Shown: in pieces, positions 28,103-37,259 of the stretch
How the letters are laid out: every line of letters begins with the position of its first letter
Position numbering within the stretch: the first letter of the stretch is position 1
Origin: Streptomyces bikiniensis
GTDB taxonomy: Bacteria; Actinomycetota; Actinomycetes; Streptomycetales; Streptomycetaceae
Direction: 5' to 3'
Assembly: GCA_000716465.1 (NCBI GenBank)
Contig: JNWL01000020.1
Location: forward strand, 1 to 64,000
Length of the DNA stretch: 64,000 nt
Position numbers and translations under genes: made by a program
The notes under the pieces: model-generated
Databases searched by the model: none
What the model was told of the DNA's origin: nothing
What the model saw: only the letters and a program-made list of their open reading frames with translations

Positions 28103-29053
28103 ATGACTGACAAGATCCACAAGGACCCGGCCGCCGCTCCGGCCGGGTCCGACCCCGCGGGCTCCACCCCGTACGAGGCGATCAAGGCCGTACCCGTGCG
28201 GCACTACGGGCGCTGGGTCAGCGCCGTGGTGGTCGTGGTCCTCCTCGGCTGGCTGGTCTACGCCTTCTCCCAGGGCAACGTCATCTGGGACACGGTGTGG
28301 GACAAGGTGTTCGACCCGTCGATCATCAGCGGCCTGTGGAACACCATCCTCATCAGCGTCGCCTCGATGGCGCTCGGCCTCGTCCTCGGCGTCCTCTTCG
28401 CCGTGATGCGGCTCTCCAAGAACCCGGTCACCGGCGCGGTGGCCTGGCTCTACATCTGGTTCTTCCGCGGCACGCCGGTCTACGTGCAGCTGCTCGTCTG
28501 GTTCAACCTGTCGCTGATCTTCCAGTACATCGACCTCGGGCCGATCTACAAGAACGAGACCGTGGACGTCATGACGCCGTTCATGGTGGCCCTGCTCGGC
28601 CTCGGCCTGAACGAGGGCGCCTACATGGCGGAGATCGTCCGGGCCGGCATCCAGTCCGTCGACGAGGGCCAGACCGAGGCGGCGCACGCGCTCGGCATGT
28701 CCCAGACGAAGACCATGGGCCGGATCGTCCTCCCGCAGGCCATGCGGGTGATCGTGCCGCCGACGGGCAACGAGTTCATCAACATGCTGAAGACCTCGTC
28801 GCTGGTCTCGGCCGTGCAGTACACCGAACTGCTGCGGGCCTCGTCGAACATCGGCAGCACGGCCGGCGCCGTGATGGAGATGCTGTTCGTCGCCTCCATC
28901 TGGTACCTGGCGCTGACCAGCGTGTTCAGCGTCGGCCAGTACTACCTGGAGCGTCGCTTCTCCCGCGGTTCGACCCGCAACCTGCCGCCCACCCCCTGGC
29001 AGCGGGTCAAGGCGAACCTGACCACCTTCAAGCGATCGGCGGTGTCCGGATGA
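28103..29053 (+). CDS. Amino acid ABC transporter permease
   Basis: A 316-residue inner-membrane permease of the HisM/GlnP type. A cytoplasmic N-terminal tail (about 50 residues, Ala/Pro-rich) precedes the membrane helices, and the EAA loop is visible as [22 protein letters not shown]. Usual relatives are 215-230 residues, so the N-terminal tail and the C-terminal extension are additions common in actinobacteria. Its stop overlaps the ATPase start (ATGA). Confidence 0.92.
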   Translation: MTDKIHKDPAAAPAGSDPAGSTPYEAIKAVPVRHYGRWVSAVVVVVLLGWLVYAFSQGNVIWDTVWDKVFDPSIISGLWNTILISVASMALGLVLGVLFAVMRLSKNPVTGAVAWLYIWFFRGTPVYVQLLVWFNLSLIFQYIDLGPIYKNETVDVMTPFMVALLGLGLNEGAYMAEIVRAGIQSVDEGQTEAAHALGMSQTKTMGRIVLPQAMRVIVPPTGNEFINMLKTSSLVSAVQYTELLRASSNIGSTAGAVMEMLFVASIWYLALTSVFSVGQYYLERRFSRGSTRNLPPTPWQRVKANLTTFKRSAVSG

Positions 29054-29817
29054 CCGGCGAGCCCATGGTCAAGGCCGAAGGCGTCCACAAGTCCTACGGC
29101 GCCGCCCACATCCTCCGGGGCATCGACCTGGAGGTCCGCAACGGCGAGGTCTTCTGCCTGGTCGGCCCGTCCGGCTCCGGCAAGTCGACCTTCCTGCGCT
29201 GCATCAACCACCTGGAGCGCATCGACGCCGGCCGGCTCTCGGTCGACGGGCACCTGGTGGGGTACCGGCAGAAGGGCGACAAGCTCTACGAGCTGAAGGA
29301 CAGCGAGGTCGCGCTCCAGCGCCGCGACATCGGCATGGTCTTCCAGCGCTTCAACCTCTTCCCGCACATGACGGCCCTGGGCAACGTCATGGAGGCGCCC
29401 ATCCAGGTGAAGGGCGAGTCGAAGGCGGTGGCGCGCGAGCGCGCCGAGCGCCTGCTCGACCGGGTCGGCCTGCGGGACAAGACGGGGAACTACCCGTCGC
29501 AGCTCTCCGGCGGCCAGCAGCAGCGCGTGGCGATCGCCCGCGCGCTGGCGATGGAGCCGAAGCTGATGCTCTTCGACGAGCCGACCTCGGCGCTCGACCC
29601 GGAGCTGGTCGGTGACGTCCTCGACGTCATGCGGGACCTGGCCGAGTCGGGCATGACGATGGTCGTCGTCACGCACGAGATGGGCTTCGCCCGCGAGGTC
29701 GGCGACTCGCTGGTCTTCATGGACGGCGGCGTGGTGGTCGAGTCGGGCAACCCGCGCGACGTCCTGGGCAACCCGCAGCACGACCGGACGAAGGCGTTCC
29801 TGTCCAAGGTGCTGTAA
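29050..29817 (+). CDS. Amino acid ABC transporter ATP-binding protein
   Basis: A 255-residue ATPase of the GlnQ/HisP family, with Walker [10 protein letters not shown], signature [15 protein letters not shown], Walker [13 protein letters not shown] and the switch His in VVVTHEMGF. It overlaps the permease stop by 4 nt, so the two are translationally coupled. It powers the importer formed with the two preceding genes. Confidence 0.95.
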   Translation: MTGEPMVKAEGVHKSYGAAHILRGIDLEVRNGEVFCLVGPSGSGKSTFLRCINHLERIDAGRLSVDGHLVGYRQKGDKLYELKDSEVALQRRDIGMVFQRFNLFPHMTALGNVMEAPIQVKGESKAVARERAERLLDRVGLRDKTGNYPSQLSGGQQQRVAIARALAMEPKLMLFDEPTSALDPELVGDVLDVMRDLAESGMTMVVVTHEMGFAREVGDSLVFMDGGVVVESGNPRDVLGNPQHDRTKAFLSKVL

Positions 29818-29820
29818 GGG

Positions 29821-29870
29821 CGTACGGGAAGGGGCGGTACGGGATCTCCCGTACCGCCCCTTCCCGCGTA
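29821..29870. terminator. Bidirectional terminator
   Basis: A perfect 18-bp stem (29826-29843 with 29848-29865, loop ATCT) is extended by CGTAC on both sides with one bulge. It lies between the convergent ATPase and methyltransferase genes. Confidence 0.88.
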
Positions 29871-29878
29871 CCCGGCGG

Positions 29879-30628
29879 CTACTTCACGGCGAGGAGCAGG
29901 GTGTCGGAGGGCGAGGCCCAGACGGTCCGGGCCTCGCCGAAGCCGGCGGCGCGCAGGGTGTCGGCGTGCCAGCGCGGGGAGGGCATGTCGCCGTCGGCGT
30001 GCTCGCCGTAGATCTCGAAGCGGCGGGCGGTGGGCCCGGCCAGGACGGGGTCCTTCGCGGCGAGGGCCCACCAGTCGGCCCAGTCGAGGACGCCGGCGGC
30101 CTTCTCGCGGTCCATGCGCGCGTGGCGCCGGGCGCGCTCGGCGGCGTTGATGCGGGGCGTGGATCCGTCGATCATGTGGTCGGCGTTCATGAGGACGCCG
30201 CCGTCCCGGACGAGCCCGGCGAGCTGCCCGTAGAGGGTGGCGAGGGGCTCGCTGTGGAGCCAGTGCAGGGCGGTGGCGGTGAGGACGGCGTCGTACGAGT
30301 TGTACGGCAGGCCCGCGGCCCACGCGGGGTCCTTGAGGTCGGCGGTCACGAAGGCGACGCGCTCGTCCCCGGCGAAGTACCCCTCGGCGATGGCGAGGAG
30401 GGCGGGGTCGAGGTCGACGCCGGTACTGGTCGCCTTCGGGAACCTCTTGAGGAGCCGATCCGTGATACTTCCCGTACCGCACGCGAGGTCGAGGACGCGG
30501 GGCTCCGGCCCCACCAGCGCCTCGACCATGTCGAGCATCACGCGGAACCGCTCCTCGCGGTCCGGCATGTACCACTCCTGCTGACGGTCCCAGCTCTGCT
30601 GCCAGGCCGCCCAGTCGGTTCCGGTCAT
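29879..30628 (-). CDS. SAM-dependent methyltransferase
   Basis: A 249-residue class I methyltransferase. SAM-binding motif I is VLDLACGTGSITDRLL near residue 44, motif II VDLDPALLAIA and the post-motif block YDAVLTATALHWLH. This resembles the trans-aconitate/ubiquinone-type Methyltransf_11/25 group. The substrate is unknown. ATG with GGGGAGGG upstream. It is divergent from the CGNR gene. Confidence 0.87.
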   Translation of the reverse strand: MTGTDWAAWQQSWDRQQEWYMPDREERFRVMLDMVEALVGPEPRVLDLACGTGSITDRLLKRFPKATSTGVDLDPALLAIAEGYFAGDERVAFVTADLKDPAWAAGLPYNSYDAVLTATALHWLHSEPLATLYGQLAGLVRDGGVLMNADHMIDGSTPRINAAERARRHARMDREKAAGVLDWADWWALAAKDPVLAGPTARRFEIYGEHADGDMPSPRWHADTLRAAGFGEARTVWASPSDTLLLAVK

Positions 30629-30721
30629 CGCCGCACCCTCCCCACTTCGTAATACCCTCGAAGGGGAAACAACCGTTACCCCTTCGACCGAGACACTAGC
30701 CCGCCGAAGTAAGGACTACAA

Positions 30722-31375
30722 GTGGAACTGGCCCATTACTCGGATTTCGCCGTGCGTCTGGTCAACACCGAGGAGCCGACCCGCGGCAAGGACGCCCTGT
30801 CCTCGGTCGAGGTGGTGCGGGACCTCTTCGGCGAGGCCTCCCAGATGGCCCGGCGGGTCACCGAGGCGGACGTGCCCCGCTTCCGCGCGATCCGGGCCCG
30901 GCTGCGGGCGGTCTTCACGGCGGCCGACGAGGGCGACCACACGGGGGCCGTGGACCTCCTGAACTCCCTGCTCCTGGAGTTCCCGGTCAGCCCCCAGATC
31001 TCGGGCCACGACTTCCTGGACGAGGAGGGCCGGCCGCGCTGGCACATGCACCTCGCGGACCACTCCTCGAACGCGACGACGGGGTACGCGGCCATCTGCG
31101 CGATGGGCCTCGCCTTCCACCTCACCGAGTTCGGCGCGGACCGGCTCGGCCTCTGCCAGGCGCCGCCCTGCCGCAACGCCTACCTGGACACCTCCACCAA
31201 CCGCTCACGGCGCTACTGCTCGGACCGCTGCGCGACCCGCGCGAACGTGGCCGCCTACCGGGCCCGCAAGCGCCTGGAGGCCGAGCGGACGGACCACACG
31301 GACCGCGCCGACCGCGACCCCACCGGCCTGACCGCCGAGAAGAGCCAGGAGAGCACCACTCCGGCCGAACGCTGA
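30722..31375 (+). CDS. CGNR zinc-finger / ABATE-domain protein
   Basis: A 217-residue protein. The N-terminal ABATE domain (about residues 1-140, from HYSDFAVRLVNTEEP) is followed by a zinc-binding C-terminus with CQAPPCRNAYLD and RRYCSDRCATRANVAAYRARKR. This pattern is found in stress-linked actinobacterial regulators, and the basic finger suggests nucleic-acid binding. The GTG at 30722 follows AAGGA. The last 121 nt overlap the end of sodX on the opposite strand. Confidence 0.85.
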   Translation: MELAHYSDFAVRLVNTEEPTRGKDALSSVEVVRDLFGEASQMARRVTEADVPRFRAIRARLRAVFTAADEGDHTGAVDLLNSLLLEFPVSPQISGHDFLDEEGRPRWHMHLADHSSNATTGYAAICAMGLAFHLTEFGADRLGLCQAPPCRNAYLDTSTNRSRRYCSDRCATRANVAAYRARKRLEAERTDHTDRADRDPTGLTAEKSQESTTPAER

Positions 31376-31713
31376 CGCCCCGGCGTCACCGGCCGGTACC
31401 GCGCCCGGACCCGCCCGAGCACGAGTTCGGGCGGTACGGCTCCGAAGACCCGGCTGTCCCCCTCGGCGTCCGGGTTGTCGCCGAGCACCCACCAGCCGCC
31501 GTCGCGTCGCTCGATCAGACGCTTCACGACGAGCAGGTCCTGCTGGAGCGGGTGGCGCAGCACGGCCACGCTCCCGGGCCGCAGCCGCCCGCCGTAGTGC
31601 ACGAGCAGCCGGTCCCCGTGCAGCAGCGTGGGCACCATCGACACCCCCGTCACCTCGGCGATCCCGAACGGAGCCCCGGCCTCCGCCGCCCGCTCCCGCC
31701 CCGACCCGCTCAT
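31255..31713 (-). CDS. sodX: Nickel superoxide dismutase maturation protease
   Basis: A 152-residue S26-type signal-peptidase-like protease. The nucleophile Ser lies in GVSMVPTLLHGD and the general-base Lys in LVVKRLIERRDG, followed by WVLGDNPDAEGDSRVFG. It is expected to remove the SodN propeptide so the N-terminal nickel hook can form. A GGGAGGTG ribosome binding site precedes the ATG. It is divergent from sodN, the usual partnership. The C-terminal 40 residues overlap the end of the CGNR gene in antisense, so the true C-terminus could be queried. Confidence 0.9.
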   Translation of the reverse strand: MSGSGRERAAEAGAPFGIAEVTGVSMVPTLLHGDRLLVHYGGRLRPGSVAVLRHPLQQDLLVVKRLIERRDGGWWVLGDNPDAEGDSRVFGAVPPELVLGRVRARYRPVTPGRQRSAGVVLSWLFSAVRPVGSRSARSVWSVRSASRRLRAR

Positions 31714-31895
31714 CCGGCACCTCCCGATCCGCCCGCGCGCGGACCCTCCGGTCCGCTCGTCCGCTCGTCCACTCGTACACGAGTCCCATGGTGACCCTGG
31801 ACTTTTGACCTAAGCCCCCGGGGGCGCCCGAGAAAACGCCCTTCTCACCGAGTAATGTCCCACCTGAGAAGACGATCACGAGGAAGGACGGCTCA

Positions 31896-32291
31896 ATGCT
31901 CTCCCGCCTGTTTGCCCCCAAGGTGAAGGTCAGCGCCCACTGCGACCTCCCGTGCGGCGTGTACGACCCGGCCCAGGCCCGCATCGAGGCCGAGTCCGTC
32001 AAGGCTGTCCAGGAGAAGTACCAGGCCAACGAGGACCCGCACTTCCGGGCCCGCGCCACGGTCATCAAGGAGCAGCGCGCGGAGCTCGCCAAGCACCACG
32101 TCTCGGTGCTCTGGAGCGACTACTTCAAGGCCCCGCACTTCGAGAAGTACCCCGAGCTCAACCAGCTGGTCAACGACACCCTGAAGGCCCTCTCGGCCGC
32201 CAAGGCGTCGACGGACCCGAAGACGGGCGAGAAGGCGCTGGAGCTCATCGCCGAGATCGACCGCATCTTCTGGGAGACGAAGAAGGCCTGA
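31896..32291 (+). CDS. sodN: Nickel superoxide dismutase
   Basis: A 131-residue cytoplasmic NiSOD that dismutates superoxide. A 14-residue propeptide precedes the nickel hook HCDLPCGVY: His15, Cys16 and Cys20 become His1, Cys2 and Cys6 after SodX processing. The rest is the four-helix bundle. AGGAAGGACGG precedes the ATG. A strong hairpin terminator follows the stop. Streptomyces sodN is normally induced by nickel; no operator could be assigned here. Confidence 0.97.
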   Translation: MLSRLFAPKVKVSAHCDLPCGVYDPAQARIEAESVKAVQEKYQANEDPHFRARATVIKEQRAELAKHHVSVLWSDYFKAPHFEKYPELNQLVNDTLKALSAAKASTDPKTGEKALELIAEIDRIFWETKKA

Positions 32292-32341
32292 TCCGCACAC
32301 CTCATACCCTGCGCTCCACAGCAGGTCAGAGGGCAAGTGAG

Positions 32342-32372
32342 GCGGCCCGCTCGGAATGATCGAGCGGGCCGC
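32342..32372 (+). terminator. sodN terminator
   Basis: A perfect 12-bp stem (32342-32353 with 32361-32372) with 7-nt loop GAATGAT, followed by TTCC, 51 nt after the sodN stop. Confidence 0.8.
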
Positions 32373-32501
32373 TTCCAGTTTCGAGATCAACCGGGAGCCG
32401 ACGGGGAGGCGGTCTTCGAACCGTCACCCCGAGCGCCGGTGCGCCCGGTCGCCACCGACCTCCCGGCCTGTGCGGCCGTACCGCTCACTACGCTGGCAGG
32501 C

Positions 32502-33635
32502 GTGCACACACCGCCGCCCCCACGACTGACCCCGGAAGCCGCCCGCGCCCTGCAGGGGATGCTTCGAACCGAAATCGGTCCGGGCCTCACCGAGCAGGAG
32601 CTCGACGCGGTCGAGACACGGTTCGGCTTCACCTTCGCGGCGGACCACCGGGTCTTCCTCGCCGCCGGGCTCCCGCGGGGCTCGTCGGGCTGGCCCGACT
32701 GGCGCGACGGCGACCCCGAGGACCTGGCCGGGCGCCTGGCGCGGCCGGTGGAGGGCGTGCTCTTCGACGTGGAGCACAACCGGTTCTGGCATCCTGCCTG
32801 GCCGTCGAGGCCGGCGGAGACGTCCGAGGCACTGCGCGCCGCGAGGAACGAACTGGAGAGCGCGCCGCGGCTGGTCCCGGTCTACGGGCACCGTTACCTG
32901 CCCGGCACGGCGGGCGAGCACGGCCATCCCGTGCTGTCCGTCCACCAGACCGACATCATCCTGTACGGGAACGACCTCGCCGACTACGTCCACCACGAAT
33001 TCGCCGGCCGGCCGAGCGGCCTCCGCGCCCACGCGACCGTCGACTTCTGGTCGTACTTCGTGGAGGGCGGGCCGGGTGTCGACGTCACCGCGCCCACGCC
33101 GTTCTCTCCGTACGCCGTGACCGCGCAGGAGGCCGTCGACTGCATCCGGATGCTGGCCCTGGAACGCCTGATCGGCCGCCGACACCACCCCGAGCAGCTC
33201 GTTGAAGCCGGCCTCACGGCCCTGGTCCTCGACGTCGAGACGGAGTCCCTTCCCCTCCTCGCCGGCCTGTCCCGCTCCGAGCACGAGCAGGCCGACGCCC
33301 TTTTCGACCAGGTGCTGGGCGAACTCGGCCTGCTCCAGGAACTCCCGTCCGACACCACCGACCTCCCGTGGGAGGCGGCCCGCTGGGAGCTCGTCCGCTG
33401 GTGGCTCCATCTGATCGTGAACGGCAGCCTGGACCCCGGCGCCGGCGGCGACCTGATCGCGTACGAAGGATGGAACGCACTGGCCCGCCCTCGGCAGCTC
33501 AAGCCACTGGTCGAGAGGACCGACGCCCACAACGACCCGGCGGCGATCCGGCGGGGAGCCCGGGAACACCTGGCGGAACGGATCGTCGAGGAGGCGGGCC
33601 GCCTGCTGGACGGGCCCTGGCCGCCACTGGACTGA
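32502..33635 (+). CDS. SMI1/KNR4-like domain protein
   Basis: A 377-residue protein. The N-terminal half resembles the SMI1/KNR4 superfamily: LTEQELDAVETRFGFTFAADHRVFLAAG, GWPDWRDGD and later FWHPAWPSRP. The C-terminal half (from about residue 205) is helical and unrecognised. Such proteins are often immunity factors against toxins, but no toxin gene adjoins it. The GTG at 32502 has TACGCT 7 nt upstream and no ribosome binding site, a leaderless pattern. Confidence 0.75.
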   Translation: MHTPPPPRLTPEAARALQGMLRTEIGPGLTEQELDAVETRFGFTFAADHRVFLAAGLPRGSSGWPDWRDGDPEDLAGRLARPVEGVLFDVEHNRFWHPAWPSRPAETSEALRAARNELESAPRLVPVYGHRYLPGTAGEHGHPVLSVHQTDIILYGNDLADYVHHEFAGRPSGLRAHATVDFWSYFVEGGPGVDVTAPTPFSPYAVTAQEAVDCIRMLALERLIGRRHHPEQLVEAGLTALVLDVETESLPLLAGLSRSEHEQADALFDQVLGELGLLQELPSDTTDLPWEAARWELVRWWLHLIVNGSLDPGAGGDLIAYEGWNALARPRQLKPLVERTDAHNDPAAIRRGAREHLAERIVEEAGRLLDGPWPPLD

Positions 33636-33838
33636 TCCCAACGGCGGGCGGGGAGCACCACGGGCCGAACCGGTCGGGGAGTACGAGACGCTCGGACGTT
33701 CGCCGCCGGGCCGCGCATCCGGTCCGGAGCCGCCACCGGCCACAGGCCGAAGCCGTCGGCGGGGTGGCCCTCCAGGACGGGGTGCAGAACGATCATCCGG
33801 CGAGTGTGCGGCGACGCGCGACGGCCGCGCCACGGGAC

Positions 33839-33943
33839 TTCCGGGGCGCGTCGCGGGGCTTTCGAGGCGCATCGCAGGACCCCCGGGGCGCGTCGCAGGG
33901 CTGCTGGAGTGTGCCGCAGGGCCTCCGGGGCGCTCCACAGAAC
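33839..33943. repeat. 21-bp tandem repeat, five copies
   Basis: Copies begin at 33839, 33860, 33881, 33902 and 33923, each centred on a GGGGCGCGTCGCAGGGC-like core. The period is exact at 21 bp although the copies have diverged. It lies in the 330-bp gap between the convergent SMI1-like and LysR genes; no gene is supported in that gap. Confidence 0.85.
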
Positions 33944-33965
33944 CCGCAAAGCTCTCCCCGGACGC

Positions 33966-34934
33966 TCACACCGCCGTCAGGCACGGGCCCACCCACACCT
34001 CCGCCGTCGTCCCCCGGCTCCGTAACCACTCGCGGTACGGGGCCGCCCGCAGGGCCGCCTCGCGGTAGGAAGCGGCGAGTTCCGCGTACAGGACGTCGAG
34101 CGGCGCGCCCGGGCGCGCGTACAGGAGGAGGCGTACGGCCAGGGGGTCGCCGCGCAGGGGACGGACGGCCATGTCGTCGCGCGGGCCCGAGGTCGGCTGG
34201 CAGGGGGCGACGGCTTCCCCGAGGACGATGAGCGAGGCGGCCGTGTGGTAGTCGCCGTGCAGCAGCGGCGGGTCGATGCCGGCGGCGTGCAGGACCCGCC
34301 GCAGGCCGTCCCATTCGCCGTCGACGGTCGGGTCGACCATCCAGTGGTCGTCCGCGAGGTCGGCGAGGTCCACGACGGGCCGGGCTGCGGCCGGGTGGTC
34401 GCGGGCCATGGAGACGAACTGCGGTTCGCGGGCGACCAGGACCCGCTCCGTGAGGCCCTCGGGGACCTGTAGGGGACAGCCCTCCACCTCGTGCACGAAG
34501 GCGACGTCGAGCTGACCGGCGGCGACCATGCGGAGCAGCGCGTGGGCGGAGACGTCCACCCGCAGGCCGACCTCGGTGCCGGGGAGCCGCTGGCGGAGCC
34601 GGCGCAGCCAGCCCGGGAGGGCCCGGCTGGCGGTGGAGCCGACGCGGAGCCCGGGACCGGCCGCGCGGGCGGCCGCGGCCCGGGTCTCGGTGACGAGCGC
34701 GGCCATGTCCGCGACCAGGGGGCGGGCCCGGCTGAGCAGCGAGCGGCCGAGCGGGGTGGGGCGGCAGCCGGTGCGGCCGCGCGAGAAGAGCTCGGCGCCC
34801 AGGGAGTTCTCGATCCGGCGCAGTTGGGTGGTCAACGAGGGCTGGCTCATGCCCAGTTGCCGCGCCGCCTTGTGCAGGCTGCCCGCGTCCGCGATGGCGC
34901 AGAGCGCGCGCAGATGTCTCACCTCCAGCTCCAT
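33966..34934 (-). CDS. LysR-family regulator of the adjacent snapalysin gene
   Basis: A 322-residue LysR regulator. The N-terminal winged helix starts [24 protein letters not shown] and includes [14 protein letters not shown]; the effector-binding domain covers about residues 95-310. It is divergent from snapalysin, the arrangement of the small neutral protease and its LysR activator (mprR/snpR type) in other streptomycetes. The ATG has TACCCT 6 nt upstream and no ribosome binding site, suggesting a leaderless transcript. Confidence 0.9.
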   Translation of the reverse strand: MELEVRHLRALCAIADAGSLHKAARQLGMSQPSLTTQLRRIENSLGAELFSRGRTGCRPTPLGRSLLSRARPLVADMAALVTETRAAAARAAGPGLRVGSTASRALPGWLRRLRQRLPGTEVGLRVDVSAHALLRMVAAGQLDVAFVHEVEGCPLQVPEGLTERVLVAREPQFVSMARDHPAAARPVVDLADLADDHWMVDPTVDGEWDGLRRVLHAAGIDPPLLHGDYHTAASLIVLGEAVAPCQPTSGPRDDMAVRPLRGDPLAVRLLLYARPGAPLDVLYAELAASYREAALRAAPYREWLRSRGTTAEVWVGPCLTAV

Positions 34935-35120
34935 GCCCCGAGGGTAGGGCGGCTCCCTGAGACGCACCAGATACCCGGAACCCCTCGATCACCTTTCATT
35001 CCAAGGCCGTTGACAGGAAGGGGGGCGGTGATGCGGTGGGGCTATCGGTGGTTGGCATCATCCCCGTACGCCCCGGCTCCCTCCAGACTCTCCCCAACCC
35101 CACACAGGAGGAGCCCCCCC

Positions 35121-35774
35121 ATGCGTCATCCCAAGGTCCTCGAAGCCGCGCTGACCACCGCCCTCGGCCTCGGTCTCGCCGCCTCGCTCGGCGCGGCCCC
35201 GGCCGTCGCCGCGCCCGACGACCGGCCCGCGTCCGCCGGCGCCGCCGCCGTGGCGTACGCCGGTTCGGCCGAGGAGGCCCGGGCCAACCAGGCCTTCTTC
35301 GACGCCGTCGTGAAGTCGGTGGCGAAGAAGCGGGCCGCCGCCCCCGGCGCGGCCGCCGTCACCGTCGTCTACAGCGCCGCCAACGCGCCGAGCTTCCGCA
35401 CCCAGATCGCCCGCTCGACCCAGATATGGAACAGCTCGGTGGTGAACGTCCGGCTCGTCGAGGGCAGCAACCCCGACTTCCGCTACTACGAGGGGAACGA
35501 CTCCCGCGGCTCGTACGCCAGCACCGACGGCCACGGCAGCGGCTACATCTTCCTCGACTACCGGCAGAACCAGCAGTACGACTCGACCCGGGTGACCGCC
35601 CACGAGACCGGGCACGTCCTCGGCCTTCCGGACCGCTACAGCGGTCCGTGCAGCGAGCTGATGTCGGGCGGCGGCCCCGGCCCGTCCTGCCGGAACGCCC
35701 AGCCGAACGCGCAGGAGCGGGCGCGCGTCGACCAGTTGTGGCGCTACGGCCTCGCCTCGGCCTTCAAGAACTGA
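35121..35774 (+). CDS. snpA: Snapalysin (small neutral metalloprotease)
   Basis: A 217-residue secreted zinc protease of family M7. The signal peptide ([20 protein letters not shown]) is followed by a propeptide and a mature domain beginning near [14 protein letters not shown]. The zinc site [11 protein letters not shown] has ligands His161, His165 and Asp171 and catalytic Glu162, and there is a Cys pair in PCSELM and SCRN. AGGAGGAG precedes the ATG. The 186-bp gap to the LysR gene holds TTGACA at 35010-35015 and GATGC...GCATC (35030-35059) as possible promoter/operator elements. Confidence 0.95.
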   Translation: MRHPKVLEAALTTALGLGLAASLGAAPAVAAPDDRPASAGAAAVAYAGSAEEARANQAFFDAVVKSVAKKRAAAPGAAAVTVVYSAANAPSFRTQIARSTQIWNSSVVNVRLVEGSNPDFRYYEGNDSRGSYASTDGHGSGYIFLDYRQNQQYDSTRVTAHETGHVLGLPDRYSGPCSELMSGGGPGPSCRNAQPNAQERARVDQLWRYGLASAFKN

Positions 35775-35899
35775 CGGAGCCGGGGTACGAGTACGACGGC
35801 GGCGTCCCTCCCCGGGCGCCGCCGTTCCCGTTCCCGTTTCCGGCCCTGTTCCCGTTTCCGGTCCCGGCCCTGTTCCCGTTTCCGCAGGCCCTTCGGCCG

Positions 35900-36313
35900 T
35901 CAGGCCGGCTGGAGGAGGGGCCGGCCGAAGTCCGCGCCGGGCGGCAGCTGGCGCCGGACCCGGGCGAGGGCCCCCTCGAAGTCGCCGCCCGCGACGCACG
36001 CCTCGAAGGCGGCGCCGCCGTAGTGCAGCGCGAGGCTGAGGTCGGACCGCTCGCCGAGCGTCAGCAGGCAGCTCAGCGTGGCCTGCTGGGAGACGCCGTC
36101 CACGACGACGGGGAGCGGCAGGTCCCACTCCAGGACGCAGCCGGTGAGGGCCTGCCCGTCGGCGGCGACGAGCGCGGCGAAGCTCTCGCCCGCGTACTCG
36201 GTCCCCCTGATCCGGACGGCTACGCGCCGCCCGTCGGCCGTGATGACGATCGCTTCCGCGCCGCTGCGGTCCCGGTACCAGCCGGTCCAGACTTCTGTCG
36301 ACTCCGATGACAT
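35900..36313 (-). CDS. Conserved hypothetical protein (DUF6304-like)
   Basis: A 137-residue protein beginning TEVWTGWYRDRSGAEAIVITADGRRVAVRIRG, with a mixed alpha/beta pattern and no signal peptide or membrane segment. It resembles the DUF6304 family of streptomycetes; no function is known. TACAGT lies 6 nt upstream of the ATG with no ribosome binding site (leaderless pattern). A C/T-rich degenerate repeat (CCCTGTTCCCGTTTCCGG type) lies just beyond its end, at about 35821-35885. Confidence 0.6.
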   Translation of the reverse strand: MSSESTEVWTGWYRDRSGAEAIVITADGRRVAVRIRGTEYAGESFAALVAADGQALTGCVLEWDLPLPVVVDGVSQQATLSCLLTLGERSDLSLALHYGGAAFEACVAGGDFEGALARVRRQLPPGADFGRPLLQPA

Positions 36314-36465
36314 GCGCGGACTGTAGCGGTATGACCGGCTCCACCGCGCGCCCGGCCACCCGGTGGCCGGACTTCTCCCGATCTCGTCGTTCTTGCCGGT
36401 CGCATGCGGGGTCGCGGCTTCCGCGCCCCACGGCCCCCGTCCGCCCCCGCCTCCGTACGCGGGCG

Positions 36466-37047
36466 CTACCGCTTCCTGGAGTACCGGCGGACGAGCACGC
36501 CGTTGTCGAAGGCGCGGACGTCGTCCAGTTCGAAGTCCCGGGGTTCGAACCCGACGCCGAACATCGGCATGCCGCTGCCGTACACCTGCGGGTAGGTCTT
36601 GATGATCAGCTCGTCGATCTCGTCGACGAGTGCGCCGGCGACGGTGGAGCCGCCGCAGAGCCAGATGTCCAGCGGGCCCTCCTCGGCCTTGAGTTCGCGG
36701 ACGCGGCCGACGAGGTCGTCGTGGATCAGCTCGACGTTCGGGTGGGGCGACTCGGCCAGGGAGTGGGTGGCGACGAGCTCGCGCAGGTGGTTGTAGGGGC
36801 TGGTGATGCCCACGTCCAGGGCGATCCGGTACGAGCCCATCCCCTGGATCACCGTGTCGAAGCGCTCGTTGGGGCCGTCGATGCCGAGGGCCTCCCGGCC
36901 CTGGGTGGGGACGGTCTCCGGGTACGAGGCGTTCATCCACTGGAGGTACGCCTCGTCCACGTACTTGTACATGGACGATGCGTCGCCCTCGGGGTCGCCG
37001 ATGAAGCCGTCGATCGTACAGGCGATGTAGTAAGTGAGCTTGCGCAA
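36466..37047 (-). CDS. Dihydrofolate reductase-family (RibD C-terminal) protein
   Basis: A 193-residue protein of the RibD C-terminal/DHFR-like fold. It begins LTYYIACTIDGFIG, with VIQGMGSYRIALD and LDIWLCGGSTVAGALVDEIDELIIKTYP. These proteins bind NADPH and reduce pteridine-like substrates; the true substrate is unknown. Single gene, divergent from nothing obvious. Confidence 0.85.
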   Translation of the reverse strand: MRKLTYYIACTIDGFIGDPEGDASSMYKYVDEAYLQWMNASYPETVPTQGREALGIDGPNERFDTVIQGMGSYRIALDVGITSPYNHLRELVATHSLAESPHPNVELIHDDLVGRVRELKAEEGPLDIWLCGGSTVAGALVDEIDELIIKTYPQVYGSGMPMFGVGFEPRDFELDDVRAFDNGVLVRRYSRKR

Positions 37048-37196
37048 ACCGGTCCTCTCGTCGGGGCCCCCTCTTCGGAGAGGCCTGAGGAGCGGGCCAC
37101 GCCCGCAACCACGCCAGCCATAGTGGTTCAGGTGTAGTGGTTACGCAAGCCCTTTTACCGCCTTCGCGTCCTCACCGCCTCTGCTGCCCCTGCTGC

Positions 37197-37250
37197 CTGC
37201 CTCCGCTGCCTCTACTGCCTCCACTGCCTCCACTGCCTCTACTGCCAGTG
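37197..37250. repeat. 9-bp tandem repeat (about six copies)
   Basis: The unit CTGCCTCCA or CTGCCTCTA recurs at 37197, 37206, 37215, 37224 and 37233, with a partial copy at 37242. It lies about 10 nt beyond the stop of the polyprenyl synthase. Confidence 0.8.
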
Positions 37251-37259
37251 GGACGGAGC

